64,000 nt of DNA, taken from the NCBI RefSeq assembly GCF_000960475.2, contig NZ_JZDQ02000030.1, forward strand, positions 1 to 64,000, in the 5' to 3' direction. Made by a program: the position numbers and the translations under genes. Shown here piece after piece: positions 48,063-56,041 of this stretch; the first letter of the stretch is position 1, and the number at the start of each line of letters is the position of its first letter. The notes beneath the pieces are model-generated. The model saw only the letters and a program-made list of their open reading frames with translations, searched no databases and was not told where the DNA came from. Origin of the DNA: Nocardioides luteus (GTDB lineage Bacteria > Actinomycetota > Actinomycetes > Propionibacteriales > Nocardioidaceae).

Positions 48063-48077
48063 GAAAGGAGGTGATCC
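48063..48077 (+). promoter_or_regulatory. Exceptionally long Shine-Dalgarno sequence
   Basis: GAAAGGAGGTGATCC is complementary over all 15 bases to the usual 3' tail of bacterial 16S rRNA. The centre AGGAGG lies 12 nt from the leader ORF start, a little long, so it may hold ribosomes strongly rather than simply start them efficiently. Confidence 0.75.
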
Positions 48078-48083
48078 GATCAG

Positions 48084-48122
48084 ATGAAGAACGATTGGAT
48101 GCGTGAGGTGGCTGCTCGCTAG
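48084..48122 (+). CDS. 12-residue leader peptide (MKNDWMREVAAR)
   Basis: A complete short ORF follows the long ribosome site. Its last codons (GAG GTG GCT GCT CGC TAG) form the 5' arm of two competing hairpins: with AGCAGCC right after it (48121-48127), and with AGCAGCCACC further on (48161-48170). Its stop codon sits in the loop of the first hairpin. Stalled or slowed ribosomes here would change downstream folding, as in attenuators of antibiotic-resistance genes. Confidence 0.65.
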   Translation: MKNDWMREVAAR

Positions 48123-48170
48123 CAGCCCTCCAACCACGGATGGGGAGCTGGCAATTCACCAGCAGCCACC

Positions 48171-48239
48171 CGACCCGCAGGCGTACCGGACTCATCCACC
48201 GGGTCGGCCACCTGGCCCGCCTGCGGGTCGCCCCGTTTT
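48171..48239 (+). terminator. Intrinsic terminator in the exporter leader (attenuator)
   Basis: CGACCCGCAGGCG (48171-48183) and CGCCTGCGGGTCG (48218-48230) form a perfect 13-bp stem followed by CCCCGTTTTC. An alternative pairing of CCGACCC (48170-48176) with GGGTCGG (48201-48207) would break the lower stem. It lies about 100 nt before the exporter start, so P1 transcripts must read through it. Confidence 0.7.
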
Positions 48240-48260
48240 CGTGGACCACGAGCGACGACA

Positions 48261-48313
48261 AGTTGCGTTTAGCAACTAACCCGGCGTACATTGGTTGCCG
48301 ATGTTCAACCAAT
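48261..48313 (+). promoter_or_regulatory. Promoter P2 with two MarR-type operators
   Basis: AGTTGC-GTTTA-GCAACT (48261-48277) and ATTGGTTG-N8-CAACCAAT (48290-48313) are perfect dyads. A promoter TTGCGT (48263-48268) with TACATT (48287-48292), spacing 18, overlaps both. The MarR regulator encoded after the exporter is the obvious ligand-responsive repressor. P2 lies downstream of the attenuator and so bypasses it. Confidence 0.65.
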
Positions 48314-48337
48314 TCTTGTGAGAGAGCCGAGTCCCAC

Positions 48338-49957
48338 TTGTCAGAGTCCACGCAGTCCTCGCAGGCGGTCGCCGCGCCGGAGATGACCCACCGCCAGATC
48401 ATGGAGGTCCTCTCGGGCCTGCTGATGGCGCTCTTCGTCGCCATGCTGTCCAGCACGTCGGTCGCCAACGCGCTGCCGCGGATCGTCACCGACCTCGACG
48501 GCACCCAGGGCGGCTACACCTGGATCGTCGTCTCCAGCATGCTGGCGATGACCGCGACCACGCCGATCTGGGGCAAGCTCGCCGACCTCTACAACAAGAA
48601 GGTCCTGGTCCAGGCCGCGCTCGGCCTGTTCATCGTCGGCTCGGCGATCTGTGGCCTGGCCCCGTCGATGCCGGTGATCATCACCGGCCGCGTCATCGCC
48701 GGTCTCGGCATGGGCGGCATCATCGCGCTGATCCAGGTGATCATCGCGATGATCGTCTCCCCGCGCGAGCGCGGCCGCTACTCCGGCTACATCGGCGCGG
48801 TCTTCGCGCTGGCCACGGTCATCGGTCCGCTCATCGGTGGCGTGATCGTCGACTCCCCGCTGGGCTGGCCCGGCGTCTTCTACATCGGCGTGCCGTTCGC
48901 GGTGGTCGCGTTCGTCCTGCTCCAGAAGACGCTCCACCTCCCGCACGTACGCCGCGAGGTCAGCATCGACTACCTCGGTGCGTTCCTGCTGGTCGGCGGT
49001 GTCTCGACCCTGCTGATCTGGGTCACCCTGGGCGGCGACTCCTTCGCGTGGACCTCGCTGACCTCGTACGCCCTGGTCGCCGGCAGCCTCGTCGTGCTCG
49101 CCCTCGCGATCCTGGTCGAGGGCAGGTTCGCCAAGGAGCCGATCATCCCGCTGCGGCTCTTCCGGGACCGCACGATGGTCCTCTCCACGCTGGCCTCGTT
49201 CTTCGTCGGTGCCGGCATGTTCGGCGCGACGGTCTACCTGCAGCAGTACTTCCAGACCGCCCGTGGCATGACGCCGACCCACGCCGGCCTGATGTCGATC
49301 TGCATGGTGCTCGGGCTCTCCGGCGCCGGCATGGTCACCGGCCGCCTGATCAGCTCCACCGGTCGCTGGAAGCGCTACCTGCTCTTCGGCGGCATCATGC
49401 TGCCGATCGGGCTCTACCTGCTCAGCACCATCGACGAGCACACCGACCTCGCCCTGGTCGGGGTCTACATGGCGGTCCTCGGCCTCGGCGTCGGTGCCAC
49501 CAACCAGAACCTCGTGCTCGCGGTGCAGAACAACCTCGACACCAAGGACATGGGCGCGGGCTCCTCCGTCGTCGCCTTCTTCCGGTCGATGGGTGGCTCG
49601 ATGGGCATCGCAGCGCTCGGTGCCGTCCTCTCCCACCGCGTCGAGGACGTCATCACCGACGGCATCCCGAAGCTCGTGGCCAGCGGAAAGGTGACGCCCG
49701 AAGAGCTGCAGAGCCTGAAGAGCGACGGGCTCGCCGACCCGTCGAGCATGCCGAGCGCGATCCAGGCTCTCTACGAGCACGCCTTCGCCGTCGCGACCGC
49801 CGACCTCTTCCTGGTGGCCATCCCGTGTGCGCTGATCGCACTGGTCGCTATCGTGGGTATCAAGGAGGTCCCGCTCCGGACGAGCGTGGAGGATCTCCCC
49901 GAGACCCAGGCCCTCCCCGAGGCCGAGCCCGAAGCCGAGGGAGCTGTTCGGAGATGA
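48338..49957 (+). CDS. MFS multidrug exporter, DHA2 (EmrB/QacA-like, 14 spans)
   Basis: 539 residues from a TTG; the frame is open 66 codons further back, but that stretch is the structured leader. Motifs are ALFVAMLSSTSVANALPRIV in span 1, motif A WGKLADLYNKKVLV, GRVIAGLGMGGIIALIQVI and motif C-like GPLIGGVIVD. These proton-driven pumps expel drugs, dyes or peptides. The gene is under the complex leader described above and is coupled (ATGA) to a MarR regulator, consistent with inducible drug resistance. Confidence 0.92.
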   Translation: MSESTQSSQAVAAPEMTHRQIMEVLSGLLMALFVAMLSSTSVANALPRIVTDLDGTQGGYTWIVVSSMLAMTATTPIWGKLADLYNKKVLVQAALGLFIVGSAICGLAPSMPVIITGRVIAGLGMGGIIALIQVIIAMIVSPRERGRYSGYIGAVFALATVIGPLIGGVIVDSPLGWPGVFYIGVPFAVVAFVLLQKTLHLPHVRREVSIDYLGAFLLVGGVSTLLIWVTLGGDSFAWTSLTSYALVAGSLVVLALAILVEGRFAKEPIIPLRLFRDRTMVLSTLASFFVGAGMFGATVYLQQYFQTARGMTPTHAGLMSICMVLGLSGAGMVTGRLISSTGRWKRYLLFGGIMLPIGLYLLSTIDEHTDLALVGVYMAVLGLGVGATNQNLVLAVQNNLDTKDMGAGSSVVAFFRSMGGSMGIAALGAVLSHRVEDVITDGIPKLVASGKVTPEELQSLKSDGLADPSSMPSAIQALYEHAFAVATADLFLVAIPCALIALVAIVGIKEVPLRTSVEDLPETQALPEAEPEAEGAVRR

Positions 49958-50427
49958 CTGACGAGCCCGCTGTGGGCGACGAGATCGATGCCCCGCGGGT
50001 GGAGTCGCTGATCCGGCTCGAGGCCGAGGTCGGCGTGCTCATGCGGCGGGCGAAGCGGGCGATGCGCGACCGCGGCCGGATGGTCCACCCCGACCTGCCG
50101 CCGGGCGGCTACATGATGCTGACCTGGGTCGCGGAGCACGGCCCGCTGCGCGCCTCCGCCCTCGTCGACGCGCTCGGCATCGACAAGGGTGCGGTCAGCC
50201 GGATGGTGCAGACGATCGTCGACCTCGGTCTGCTCGAGCGCCATCCTGATCCTGAGGACGGGCGGGCCAGCCTGGTCTCGCTGACCGCCGAGGCGCGCGA
50301 ACGGCTCGACCGGGTGGCCCGGGAGCGTCGCGTACGTTTCAGCGACCGGCTGTCCAGCTGGAGTCCCGACGACATAGACCGGCTCAGCGCTATGCTTTCG
50401 AGATACAACGAAGCCCTCGAGCGCTAG
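49954..50427 (+). CDS. MarR-family transcriptional regulator
   Basis: 157 residues. The winged helix is GPLRASALVDALGIDKGAVS, RMVQTIVDLGLLERHPDPED, GRASLVSLTAEARE (about 63-115), with the D-x-R wing typical of MarR. Flanking helices form the dimer interface. The start overlaps the exporter stop. It probably represses P2 at the two dyads upstream of the exporter and is released by a small-molecule drug (inference from family and context). A long frame starting at 49048 inside the exporter is rejected. Confidence 0.92.
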   Translation: MTDEPAVGDEIDAPRVESLIRLEAEVGVLMRRAKRAMRDRGRMVHPDLPPGGYMMLTWVAEHGPLRASALVDALGIDKGAVSRMVQTIVDLGLLERHPDPEDGRASLVSLTAEARERLDRVARERRVRFSDRLSSWSPDDIDRLSAMLSRYNEALER

Positions 50428-50475
50428 GGCACCTAGGGGATCACCGTGATGATCTCTCCTGCAGGCCGACGTCGT

Positions 50476-50507
50476 CCGGGACACACCCTGCTGGGTTCGG
50501 TTTTTTT
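50476..50507 (+). terminator. Probable intrinsic terminator after the MarR gene
   Basis: ACCC-TGCT-GGGT forms a short stem, with outer CCG/CGG pairing, followed by seven Ts (50501-50507), a rare T-run in this G+C-rich window. The stem is weak, so efficiency is uncertain. The T-run also lies in the -35 region of the next gene. Confidence 0.55.
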
Positions 50508-50535
50508 GACTGATTCAAGGATGTAGGATTACCCC

Positions 50536-51222
50536 GTGAGCGACCTCATCGACACCACCGAGATGTACCTCCGCACCATCTATGAGCTGGTCGAAGAGGG
50601 AATCGTTCCGCTGCGCGCCCGCATCGCGGAGCGCCTGCACCAGTCGGGTCCGACGGTCTCCCAGACCGTGGCCCGGATGGAGCGCGACGGTCTGCTCACG
50701 GTCGAGGGTGACCGTCACCTGCAGCTCACCGACGAGGGCCTTCGCCTGGCCACCCGGGTGATGCGTAAGCACCGGCTCGCGGAGCGACTGCTCACCGACG
50801 TCATCGGTCTCGACTGGGAGCTCGTCCACGAAGAGGCGTGCCGCTGGGAGCACGTCATGTCGGACACCGTCGAGAAGCGACTGCTCGACCTGCTCGGCGA
50901 CCCGACCGAGTCGCCCTACGGCAACCCGATCCCCGGCCTCGACGAGCTCGGTGGCAAGCCGGCCGACGAGGACTTCATGGCCGGCGTCCAGTCGCTCACC
51001 GCCGCGGCGGGCTCCGAGCGCGCCACCGTCCTGGTCCGACGCATCTCCGAGGAGATGCAGAAGGACGAGTCGCTGATGAGCGCCCTGCGCCGGGTCGGGG
51101 CGATCCCGGACCAGACCGTCGCCATCAAGGCGACCGCCGACGGAGTCCTGCTCGGCTCCGGTGGAGAGACCGCCGAGATCATCCCCGAGGCCGCGGACCA
51201 TATCTTCGTGAAGGCCCTCTGA
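50536..51222 (+). CDS. ideR: IdeR/DtxR-family iron-dependent regulator
   Basis: 228 residues in the three-domain IdeR form. The winged helix is RARIAERLHQSGPTVSQTVA. Metal ligands are conserved: site 1 His79, Glu83, His98; site 2 Met10, Cys102, Glu105, His106 (ACRWEHVMS). The C-terminal SH3-like domain is present. It represses iron uptake and controls storage when loaded with Fe2+ in relatives. TAGGAT ends six bases before the GTG with no ribosome site, so it is probably leaderless. No clear 19-bp iron box is seen near its own promoter. Confidence 0.93.
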   Translation: MSDLIDTTEMYLRTIYELVEEGIVPLRARIAERLHQSGPTVSQTVARMERDGLLTVEGDRHLQLTDEGLRLATRVMRKHRLAERLLTDVIGLDWELVHEEACRWEHVMSDTVEKRLLDLLGDPTESPYGNPIPGLDELGGKPADEDFMAGVQSLTAAAGSERATVLVRRISEEMQKDESLMSALRRVGAIPDQTVAIKATADGVLLGSGGETAEIIPEAADHIFVKAL

Positions 51223-51382
51223 CCCGCAGATTCACCGCCCGTCGGCTCCACGAGTCGGCTTCGATGTGGCAACGACGCGCCCACTTTTGTAACCGTGGGT
51301 GAAATTCTCTCGACGTCGGCAGAATCTGGCACACGACTCTGGACCGATTAGGTCTTAGATGCTTATGTTTGATGTGCGGGAC

Positions 51383-51419
51383 CTGCTGAAGGCCAGTTCA
51401 CGGACATGGGCTTCAGCAG
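51383..51419 (+). promoter_or_regulatory. Hairpin in the leader of the 89-residue protein gene
   Basis: CTGCTGAAG (51383-51391) and CTTCAGCAG (51411-51419) pair perfectly with a 19-nt loop, about 45 nt before the start codon. The whole 51223-51463 stretch contains no convincing gene; TTAGAT/TAGGTC near 51350-51359 may be a -10 element. A structured 5' UTR is likely. Confidence 0.45.
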
Positions 51420-51463
51420 TTGTCATGTCGAGACTTGCGGGGGTCTCCGGAGGGGAGAGCTCT

Positions 51464-51733
51464 ATGGAGGTCGTTCATCTGCCCGCTCGCGGTCGCGAGC
51501 TGGATGAGACGTTCCGCCCGGTCGCCGTCCACCACACCGACACCGGCCTGACCCGTCACCTCGAGCGTGGCGAGGAGATCGTGCTCACCGACCTCGGTGG
51601 GGACTTCCACAGCGCGAAGGTGCTGCTGATCGACGAAGGTCCGGTCTACCACTTCTTCATCGGGGCCAGACTGTCGGTCGACGAGGCCGCCGGCCGGATG
51701 GCCGACCTACCGATCCAGTCACGCTCTGCGTGA
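51464..51733 (+). CDS. Conserved-type hypothetical protein, 89 residues
   Basis: Small soluble protein (EVVHLPARGRELDETFRPVA, LERGEEIVLTDLGGDFHSAK, VLLIDEGPVYHFFIGARLSV) with alternating strands, suggesting a small beta barrel. I do not recognise the family. The ATG follows GGAGGGGAG at good distance; the same frame is open back to 51359, but those codons look like 5' UTR. Its last 15 bases overlap the sirtuin gene on the opposite strand. Confidence 0.7.
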   Translation: MEVVHLPARGRELDETFRPVAVHHTDTGLTRHLERGEEIVLTDLGGDFHSAKVLLIDEGPVYHFFIGARLSVDEAAGRMADLPIQSRSA

Positions 51734-52606
51734 GGACAGCGCGGTGAGGAACTCGCTGGTGCCGACCTCCAGCTTGTACGTCGCCTCCCCATCGCCCCTG
51801 GTGGCACCCCGGTTCACGATGACGACCGGGATCCCGGCCTTCGCCGCCCGGCGCACGAACCGGTAGCCACTCATCACCGCCAGACTCGAGCCCGCGACGA
51901 GCAGCACGCCCTTCCCCTCGTGCCGCTCGCCGCGGAGCTCGGAACCTTCCTCGGCGAGGGCGTCGACCGCCGCCATGCACCGGGCGACCCGGTCCTTGGG
52001 CACGTTCTCCCCGAAGAAGACGACGTCGGGCTTGAGGATGCCGCCGCAGATCTCGCAGTCGGGGACCACGAAGTCCTGCGTCTCCTCGAGCGCGACGTCA
52101 CCGTCGGGACGGGTCTCCACATCCGCATGCGCCTCGGCCCAGCCCGCGTTGAGCGCCTCCATCCGCACCTGGAGGTCGCGGCGGGGACTCACCGTGCGGC
52201 AGGACAGGCAGATCACGTCGGCGACGCGGCCGTGCAGCGTCACGATCCGGCCGCTCCTGGCCAGCTCGGGCGCGGCCTGCTCGTGCAGACCGTCGACGTT
52301 CTGGGTGATCAGCAGCTCCGGATCGATCGCCGCCAGCGCCCGGTGACCGGCGTTCGGCACCGCGCTGCCCATCCGTCGCCAGCCGAGGTGGCTGCGTGCC
52401 CAGTAGCGCTGCCGTTCCTGCGGACCCGAGATGAACTGCTGAAAGGTCATCGGCTGCCGTGAGGGGCTGCCGGGGCTGCGGTAGTCGGGGATGCCCGAGT
52501 CGGTCGAGACGCCGGCCCCGGTCAGCACCACGAGGCGCCGGTCCTGAAGGAGGGCCAGGGCTGCTGCGTACGTCTCTTGCGTTGTCGCCCCGGGGGCGAG
52601 GGTCAT
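51719..52606 (-). CDS. Sir2-family NAD-dependent protein deacylase
   Basis: 295 residues. Sirtuin motifs are VVLTGAGVSTDSGIPDYRS (NAD), LLITQNVDGLHEQA, catalytic His in VTLHGRVADVICLSC, and a zinc site from CLSC and CEIC with LKPDVVFFGENVP. It removes acyl groups from lysines using NAD+. Compared with short bacterial sirtuins it has an extra charged stretch (about 150-180) between the cysteine pairs. The start overlaps the stop of the upstream DUF2277 gene (ATGA on the minus strand). Confidence 0.93.
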   Translation of the reverse strand: MTLAPGATTQETYAAALALLQDRRLVVLTGAGVSTDSGIPDYRSPGSPSRQPMTFQQFISGPQERQRYWARSHLGWRRMGSAVPNAGHRALAAIDPELLITQNVDGLHEQAAPELARSGRIVTLHGRVADVICLSCRTVSPRRDLQVRMEALNAGWAEAHADVETRPDGDVALEETQDFVVPDCEICGGILKPDVVFFGENVPKDRVARCMAAVDALAEEGSELRGERHEGKGVLLVAGSSLAVMSGYRFVRRAAKAGIPVVIVNRGATRGDGEATYKLEVGTSEFLTALSSRRA

Positions 52607-52872
52607 CAGGCGTACCTCGCCTCGGCGCGAGCCCTGCGCTTCGCGGCCTCGACCTCACGGTTCTTCTTGGGGGCGTTGGTGACCAGGTCGTCGAGGAGAT
52701 GCCGGGTGATGTGGGCGATCTCGGCGACGGCGTGGTCGAAGGCCTCCTGGTTGGCGGCGGAGGGCTTGGTCGTGCCGCTCACCTTGCGTACGAACTGCAG
52801 GGCGGCAGCGGAGACCTCGTCGTCGGTGGCAGGCGGCTCGAAGTTGTGGAGCGGGCGGATGTTGCGGCACAT
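52606..52872 (-). CDS. DUF2277-family protein
   Basis: 88 residues starting MCRNIRPLHNFEPPATDDEV, the characteristic N-terminus of DUF2277, with a helical, basic C-terminus (APKKNREVEAAKRRARAEAR). Function unknown. The ATG at 52872 is preferred over a GTG three codons upstream because family members start with MCRNI. TACCGT seven bases before the ATG suggests a leaderless transcript. Coupled to the sirtuin gene by a four-base overlap. Confidence 0.85.
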   Translation of the reverse strand: MCRNIRPLHNFEPPATDDEVSAAALQFVRKVSGTTKPSAANQEAFDHAVAEIAHITRHLLDDLVTNAPKKNREVEAAKRRARAEARYA

Positions 52873-52903
52873 GCGAACCACGGTACTCGGATCGGCGGAG
52901 CGG

Positions 52904-53677
52904 CTACCGGGATCGGTTGGATGCGCGGGAAGGGGCCGGGCCGCGAGGATGCGGGGGCACCGGCCCGCCGTTCGGGCCCGGGCCCTTGACCTGCCGGGTG
53001 TCGTCGGCCGGCGGCGCCGGCCGCGGCACGACGCCGTCCTCGAGCAGCTGGCTCGCCATCAGGGCCGCCTGGGTGCGGTGGCTGACGCCGAGCTTGGCGA
53101 GCAGACCGGTGATGTGGTTCTTCACGGTCTTCTCCGCCAGCACCAGGCGATCGGCGATCTGCCGGTTGGAGATGCCCTCGGCGAGCAGCACCAGGATCCG
53201 CCGCTGCTGCGGGGTCAGTTCGGCGACCACCTCGTGCATCCGCCGGCGCTCCTCGACGTTGTGCACCACCTTGGCGGCCGCCTCGGGGTCGAAGAGGGTG
53301 TGGCCGCTGGCCACCAGGCGTACGCCCGAGACCAGGCTCGTCGCCTCGATCTGTTTGAGCACATAGCCGGCTGCTCCGGCCATGATCGCCTGGCTCATCA
53401 CCTCGTCGTCGGCGTCGGTGGCCAGGATCATGCAGCGGATGTCGCTCTTGATCGCGAGCGCCTCGCGGCACAGCGCGACCCCGGAGGAGTCGGGCAGGTG
53501 AGCGTCCAGGATGAGTACGTCAGGGCGCAGCGTCGCGATCAGCGGCCGTGCCTCGGCGGCGGTGCGGGCCTCACCGACCACCTCGATGTCGGGCTCGGGC
53601 TGCAGCACCGTACGCACGCCGACACGCACGACGTCGTGACCGTCGGCCAGCAGAACGCTGATCACCGCGTCACCCAC
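52904..53677 (-). CDS. NarL/LuxR-family response regulator
   Basis: 257 residues. The receiver domain has phosphoacceptor Asp58 (VLILDAHLPDSSG) and YVLKQI with the conserved Lys; the usual second acidic residue near position 13 is Gly (ADGHDVVR). The LuxR-type helix-turn-helix is LTPQQRRILVLLAEGISNRQ, then IADRLVLAEKTVKNHI. A Pro/Gly/Arg-rich tail of about 45 residues follows. No histidine kinase is nearby, so it is an orphan here. GTG start; no obvious ribosome site. Confidence 0.9.
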   Translation of the reverse strand: MGDAVISVLLADGHDVVRVGVRTVLQPEPDIEVVGEARTAAEARPLIATLRPDVLILDAHLPDSSGVALCREALAIKSDIRCMILATDADDEVMSQAIMAGAAGYVLKQIEATSLVSGVRLVASGHTLFDPEAAAKVVHNVEERRRMHEVVAELTPQQRRILVLLAEGISNRQIADRLVLAEKTVKNHITGLLAKLGVSHRTQAALMASQLLEDGVVPRPAPPADDTRQVKGPGPNGGPVPPHPRGPAPSRASNRSR

Positions 53678-53813
53678 AGGCTCGTCTCACTCATCTCGTG
53701 GTTGGGGCTCGTGCCGAAAGAAACCGCTTAAGAGTATCCCTATTGATGCAACATTTGATCACTCAGAGACCCGTGCCGTCTCGGATTTCGTTGCTTCTGG
53801 AAAGGTAGCGGGT

Positions 53814-54989
53814 ATGACGACTTCTCGCGATCTCGACATCGTCCTGTTCGGTGCGACCGGGTTCACCGGCGGTCTGGTCGCCGAGTATCTCGCCGCGAAC
53901 GCGCCCGACGGGCTGCGGTGGGCGCTCGCGGGTCGCTCCCTGTCGCGTCTCGAGGCGGTCCGTGACGGGCTCGACGCCGCCGAGGTCGAGCTCATCCAGG
54001 CCGACGTCCACGACGCCGCCTCGCTGGCCGCGCTGGCGGCTCGTGCTCGCGTCGTGATCACCACGGTCGGGCCCTACCTGGAGTTCGGCGAGCCGCTGGT
54101 CAAGGCGTGTGCGGAGGCCGGCACCGACTACGTCGACCTGACCGGCGAACCCGAGTTCGTCGACACCATGTTCGTGAAGTACGACGCCGTCGCCCGTGCC
54201 AACGGCGCCCGGATCGTGCACGCCTGCGGGTTCGACTCGATCCCGCACGACCTCGGCGCCTATTACACCGTGCGCGAGCTCGCCGCCGGCGGCGAGATCA
54301 CCGGCCCGCTGACCATGAAGGGCGTCGTCCGCTCCAACGCGTCCTTCTCCGGCGGCACCTTCCACTCGGCGCTGGGGCAGATGTCGCGGCCTCGGGAGAT
54401 GGCAGCCGCGTCGCGCGAGCGCCGGGCGCTCGAGGGGCGGCCGGAGGGACGTACGTCTCGACCGGCGAAGCCTTCCCTGGGCCGTGATCGCGAGCTCGGC
54501 TACTGGCTGCTGCCGCTGCCGACCATCGACCCGTTCATCGTCGCCCGTTCCGGGCGGGACCTGGAGGCCTACGGCCCCGCGTTCACCTACTCGCACTTCG
54601 CCGGGACCAAGACCTTGCGCTACGCCGTCGGCGGCGCGCTCGGGGCCGGGGGCCTCGCCCTCGCGATGCAGGTGCCGCCGTTGCGGGCGAAGCTCGGTGA
54701 GCGGGTCAAGCAGGGCACCGGACCCTCCGAGCGCCGGCGCGAGAAGTCGTGGTTCACGGTCGACTTCGTCGCCGAGACCGGCGGCCGCACGATCCACACC
54801 AGGGTGTCCGGAGGCGACCCCGGCTACACCGAGACCTCGAAGATGCTCGCCGAGTCGGCGCTGTGCCTCGCCTTCGACACCCTTCCCGAGACATCCGGGT
54901 CGGTGACCACCGCGGTGGCCATGGGCGATGCGCTGCTCGCCCGCCTCCAGGCCGCCGGGATCCGGTTCGAGGTCGTCGACGCGTCCTAG
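53814..54989 (+). CDS. Trans-acting enoyl reductase / saccharopine dehydrogenase-like oxidoreductase
   Basis: 391 residues. Rossmann motif DIVLFGATGFTGGLVAEYLA at the N-terminus, then TTVGPYLEFGEPLVKACAEA, TDYVDLTGEPEFV and HACGFDSIPHDLGAYY. It matches the group containing mycobacterial trans-acting enoyl reductases (Rv2953-like). In relatives these reduce double bonds in lipid or polyketide intermediates; no polyketide synthase is present here. AAAGG lies before the ATG. Its TAG and the LacI stop share the bases CTAG. Confidence 0.85.
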   Translation: MTTSRDLDIVLFGATGFTGGLVAEYLAANAPDGLRWALAGRSLSRLEAVRDGLDAAEVELIQADVHDAASLAALAARARVVITTVGPYLEFGEPLVKACAEAGTDYVDLTGEPEFVDTMFVKYDAVARANGARIVHACGFDSIPHDLGAYYTVRELAAGGEITGPLTMKGVVRSNASFSGGTFHSALGQMSRPREMAAASRERRALEGRPEGRTSRPAKPSLGRDRELGYWLLPLPTIDPFIVARSGRDLEAYGPAFTYSHFAGTKTLRYAVGGALGAGGLALAMQVPPLRAKLGERVKQGTGPSERRREKSWFTVDFVAETGGRTIHTRVSGGDPGYTETSKMLAESALCLAFDTLPETSGSVTTAVAMGDALLARLQAAGIRFEVVDAS

Positions 54990-56041
54990 CGCGGGGCGCG
55001 GGCGCCCGGCGGGGGCGCGGTGGACGCGCGCGGTATCAGCGAGGGCATCAGCGTCGTCGTGGTGCCAGGTGGCGCCTCGTCCGGCGAGGCGATCAGGCGA
55101 GCGAGCGCAGCGACGGCGCGCGCGGCGATCTGGTCGAAGGGCACGTGGACGGTCGTGAGGGGGACCGGCAGCCGAGCCGCCAGAGGGATGTCGTTGTAGC
55201 CCACGACGGAGAGCTGGTCCGGGACGCTCAGCCCGGCTGCCCGCGCTGCCGCCAGGACACCGACGGCGGTGTTGTCGTTGACGGCGAACACGGCGGTGGG
55301 GCGAGGCGAGGTCGACAGGATGTGACGGCCGACCTCCTCCCCGGACTCCATCCCGAAGGTCGAGGGGTGGATGAGACGGTCGATGTCGTCGATGCCCGCT
55401 TCCGTCATCGCCCGCGTGAACCCGGCGACTCGTCCGACGGCGCTCGATGCGTACGGCGGCCCGGCGACCAGCGCGATCTCGCGGTGGCCCAGATCCAGGA
55501 GGTGGCGGGTGGCGAGATAACCGCCGAGCTCGTCGTCGCCGACGACGGCCGATGTCACGCCGTCGTGCCGCAGGGCGAGGACCAGGGGGATGCCGCGCTC
55601 ACGGAGGTCCGGGATCACCACGTCGTCCGGGCGGGCGGTGGTGAGTACGAGGCCGTCGACATGCTGGTCCAGCAGGCTCTCGACCGCCGACCGCTCCGAG
55701 CCCGGGTCGTCGGCCGTCGTGGCCACGATGGCGAACATCTGCCGCTCGGCCGCGGCGGCCGCGATGCTCTCGAAGAGGATGGCCATGACCGTGTCGGACA
55801 GACGGGGGACGAGCACGCCGATGGTGCCGCTCTGCTGGCGGCGCAGGGCGGAGGCACGGGAGTCCTTGCGGTAACCCAGACGGGCCGCCACCTCGCGTAC
55901 GCGTTCGGCGGTCTCGCTGCGGGAGGGCGGCAGCCGTTCGTCCAGCACCCGCGAGACGGTCGAGGTGCTGACGCCGGCCTCGCGGGCGACGTCCCGGATC
56001 GTCGCACGCGCGGACCGTGCCGGGCCTGCTGTCTCGGTCAT
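54986..56041 (-). CDS. LacI-family transcriptional regulator
   Basis: 351 residues from an ATG preceded by GAGGAGG. The helix-turn-helix is TIRDVAREAGVSTSTVSRVL (about 13-32), with hinge YRKDSRASALRRQQSGTIGV and a periplasmic-binding-like effector domain (GIPLVLALRHDGVTSAVVGD, PTAVFAVNDNTAVGVLAAAR). It is third on the minus strand behind the DapA-like and Nramp-like genes and most likely binds the dyad upstream of the DapA-like gene. The effector is unknown. Confidence 0.9.
   Translation of the reverse strand: MTETAGPARSARATIRDVAREAGVSTSTVSRVLDERLPPSRSETAERVREVAARLGYRKDSRASALRRQQSGTIGVLVPRLSDTVMAILFESIAAAAAERQMFAIVATTADDPGSERSAVESLLDQHVDGLVLTTARPDDVVIPDLRERGIPLVLALRHDGVTSAVVGDDELGGYLATRHLLDLGHREIALVAGPPYASSAVGRVAGFTRAMTEAGIDDIDRLIHPSTFGMESGEEVGRHILSTSPRPTAVFAVNDNTAVGVLAAARAAGLSVPDQLSVVGYNDIPLAARLPVPLTTVHVPFDQIAARAVAALARLIASPDEAPPGTTTTLMPSLIPRASTAPPPGARAPR

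Noticed and set aside
48063..48077. Fragment of a 16S rRNA gene on the minus strand
   Set aside because: Only the 15-nt anti-tail is present; no further rRNA similarity flanks it. Its position before a short ORF fits a ribosome site.
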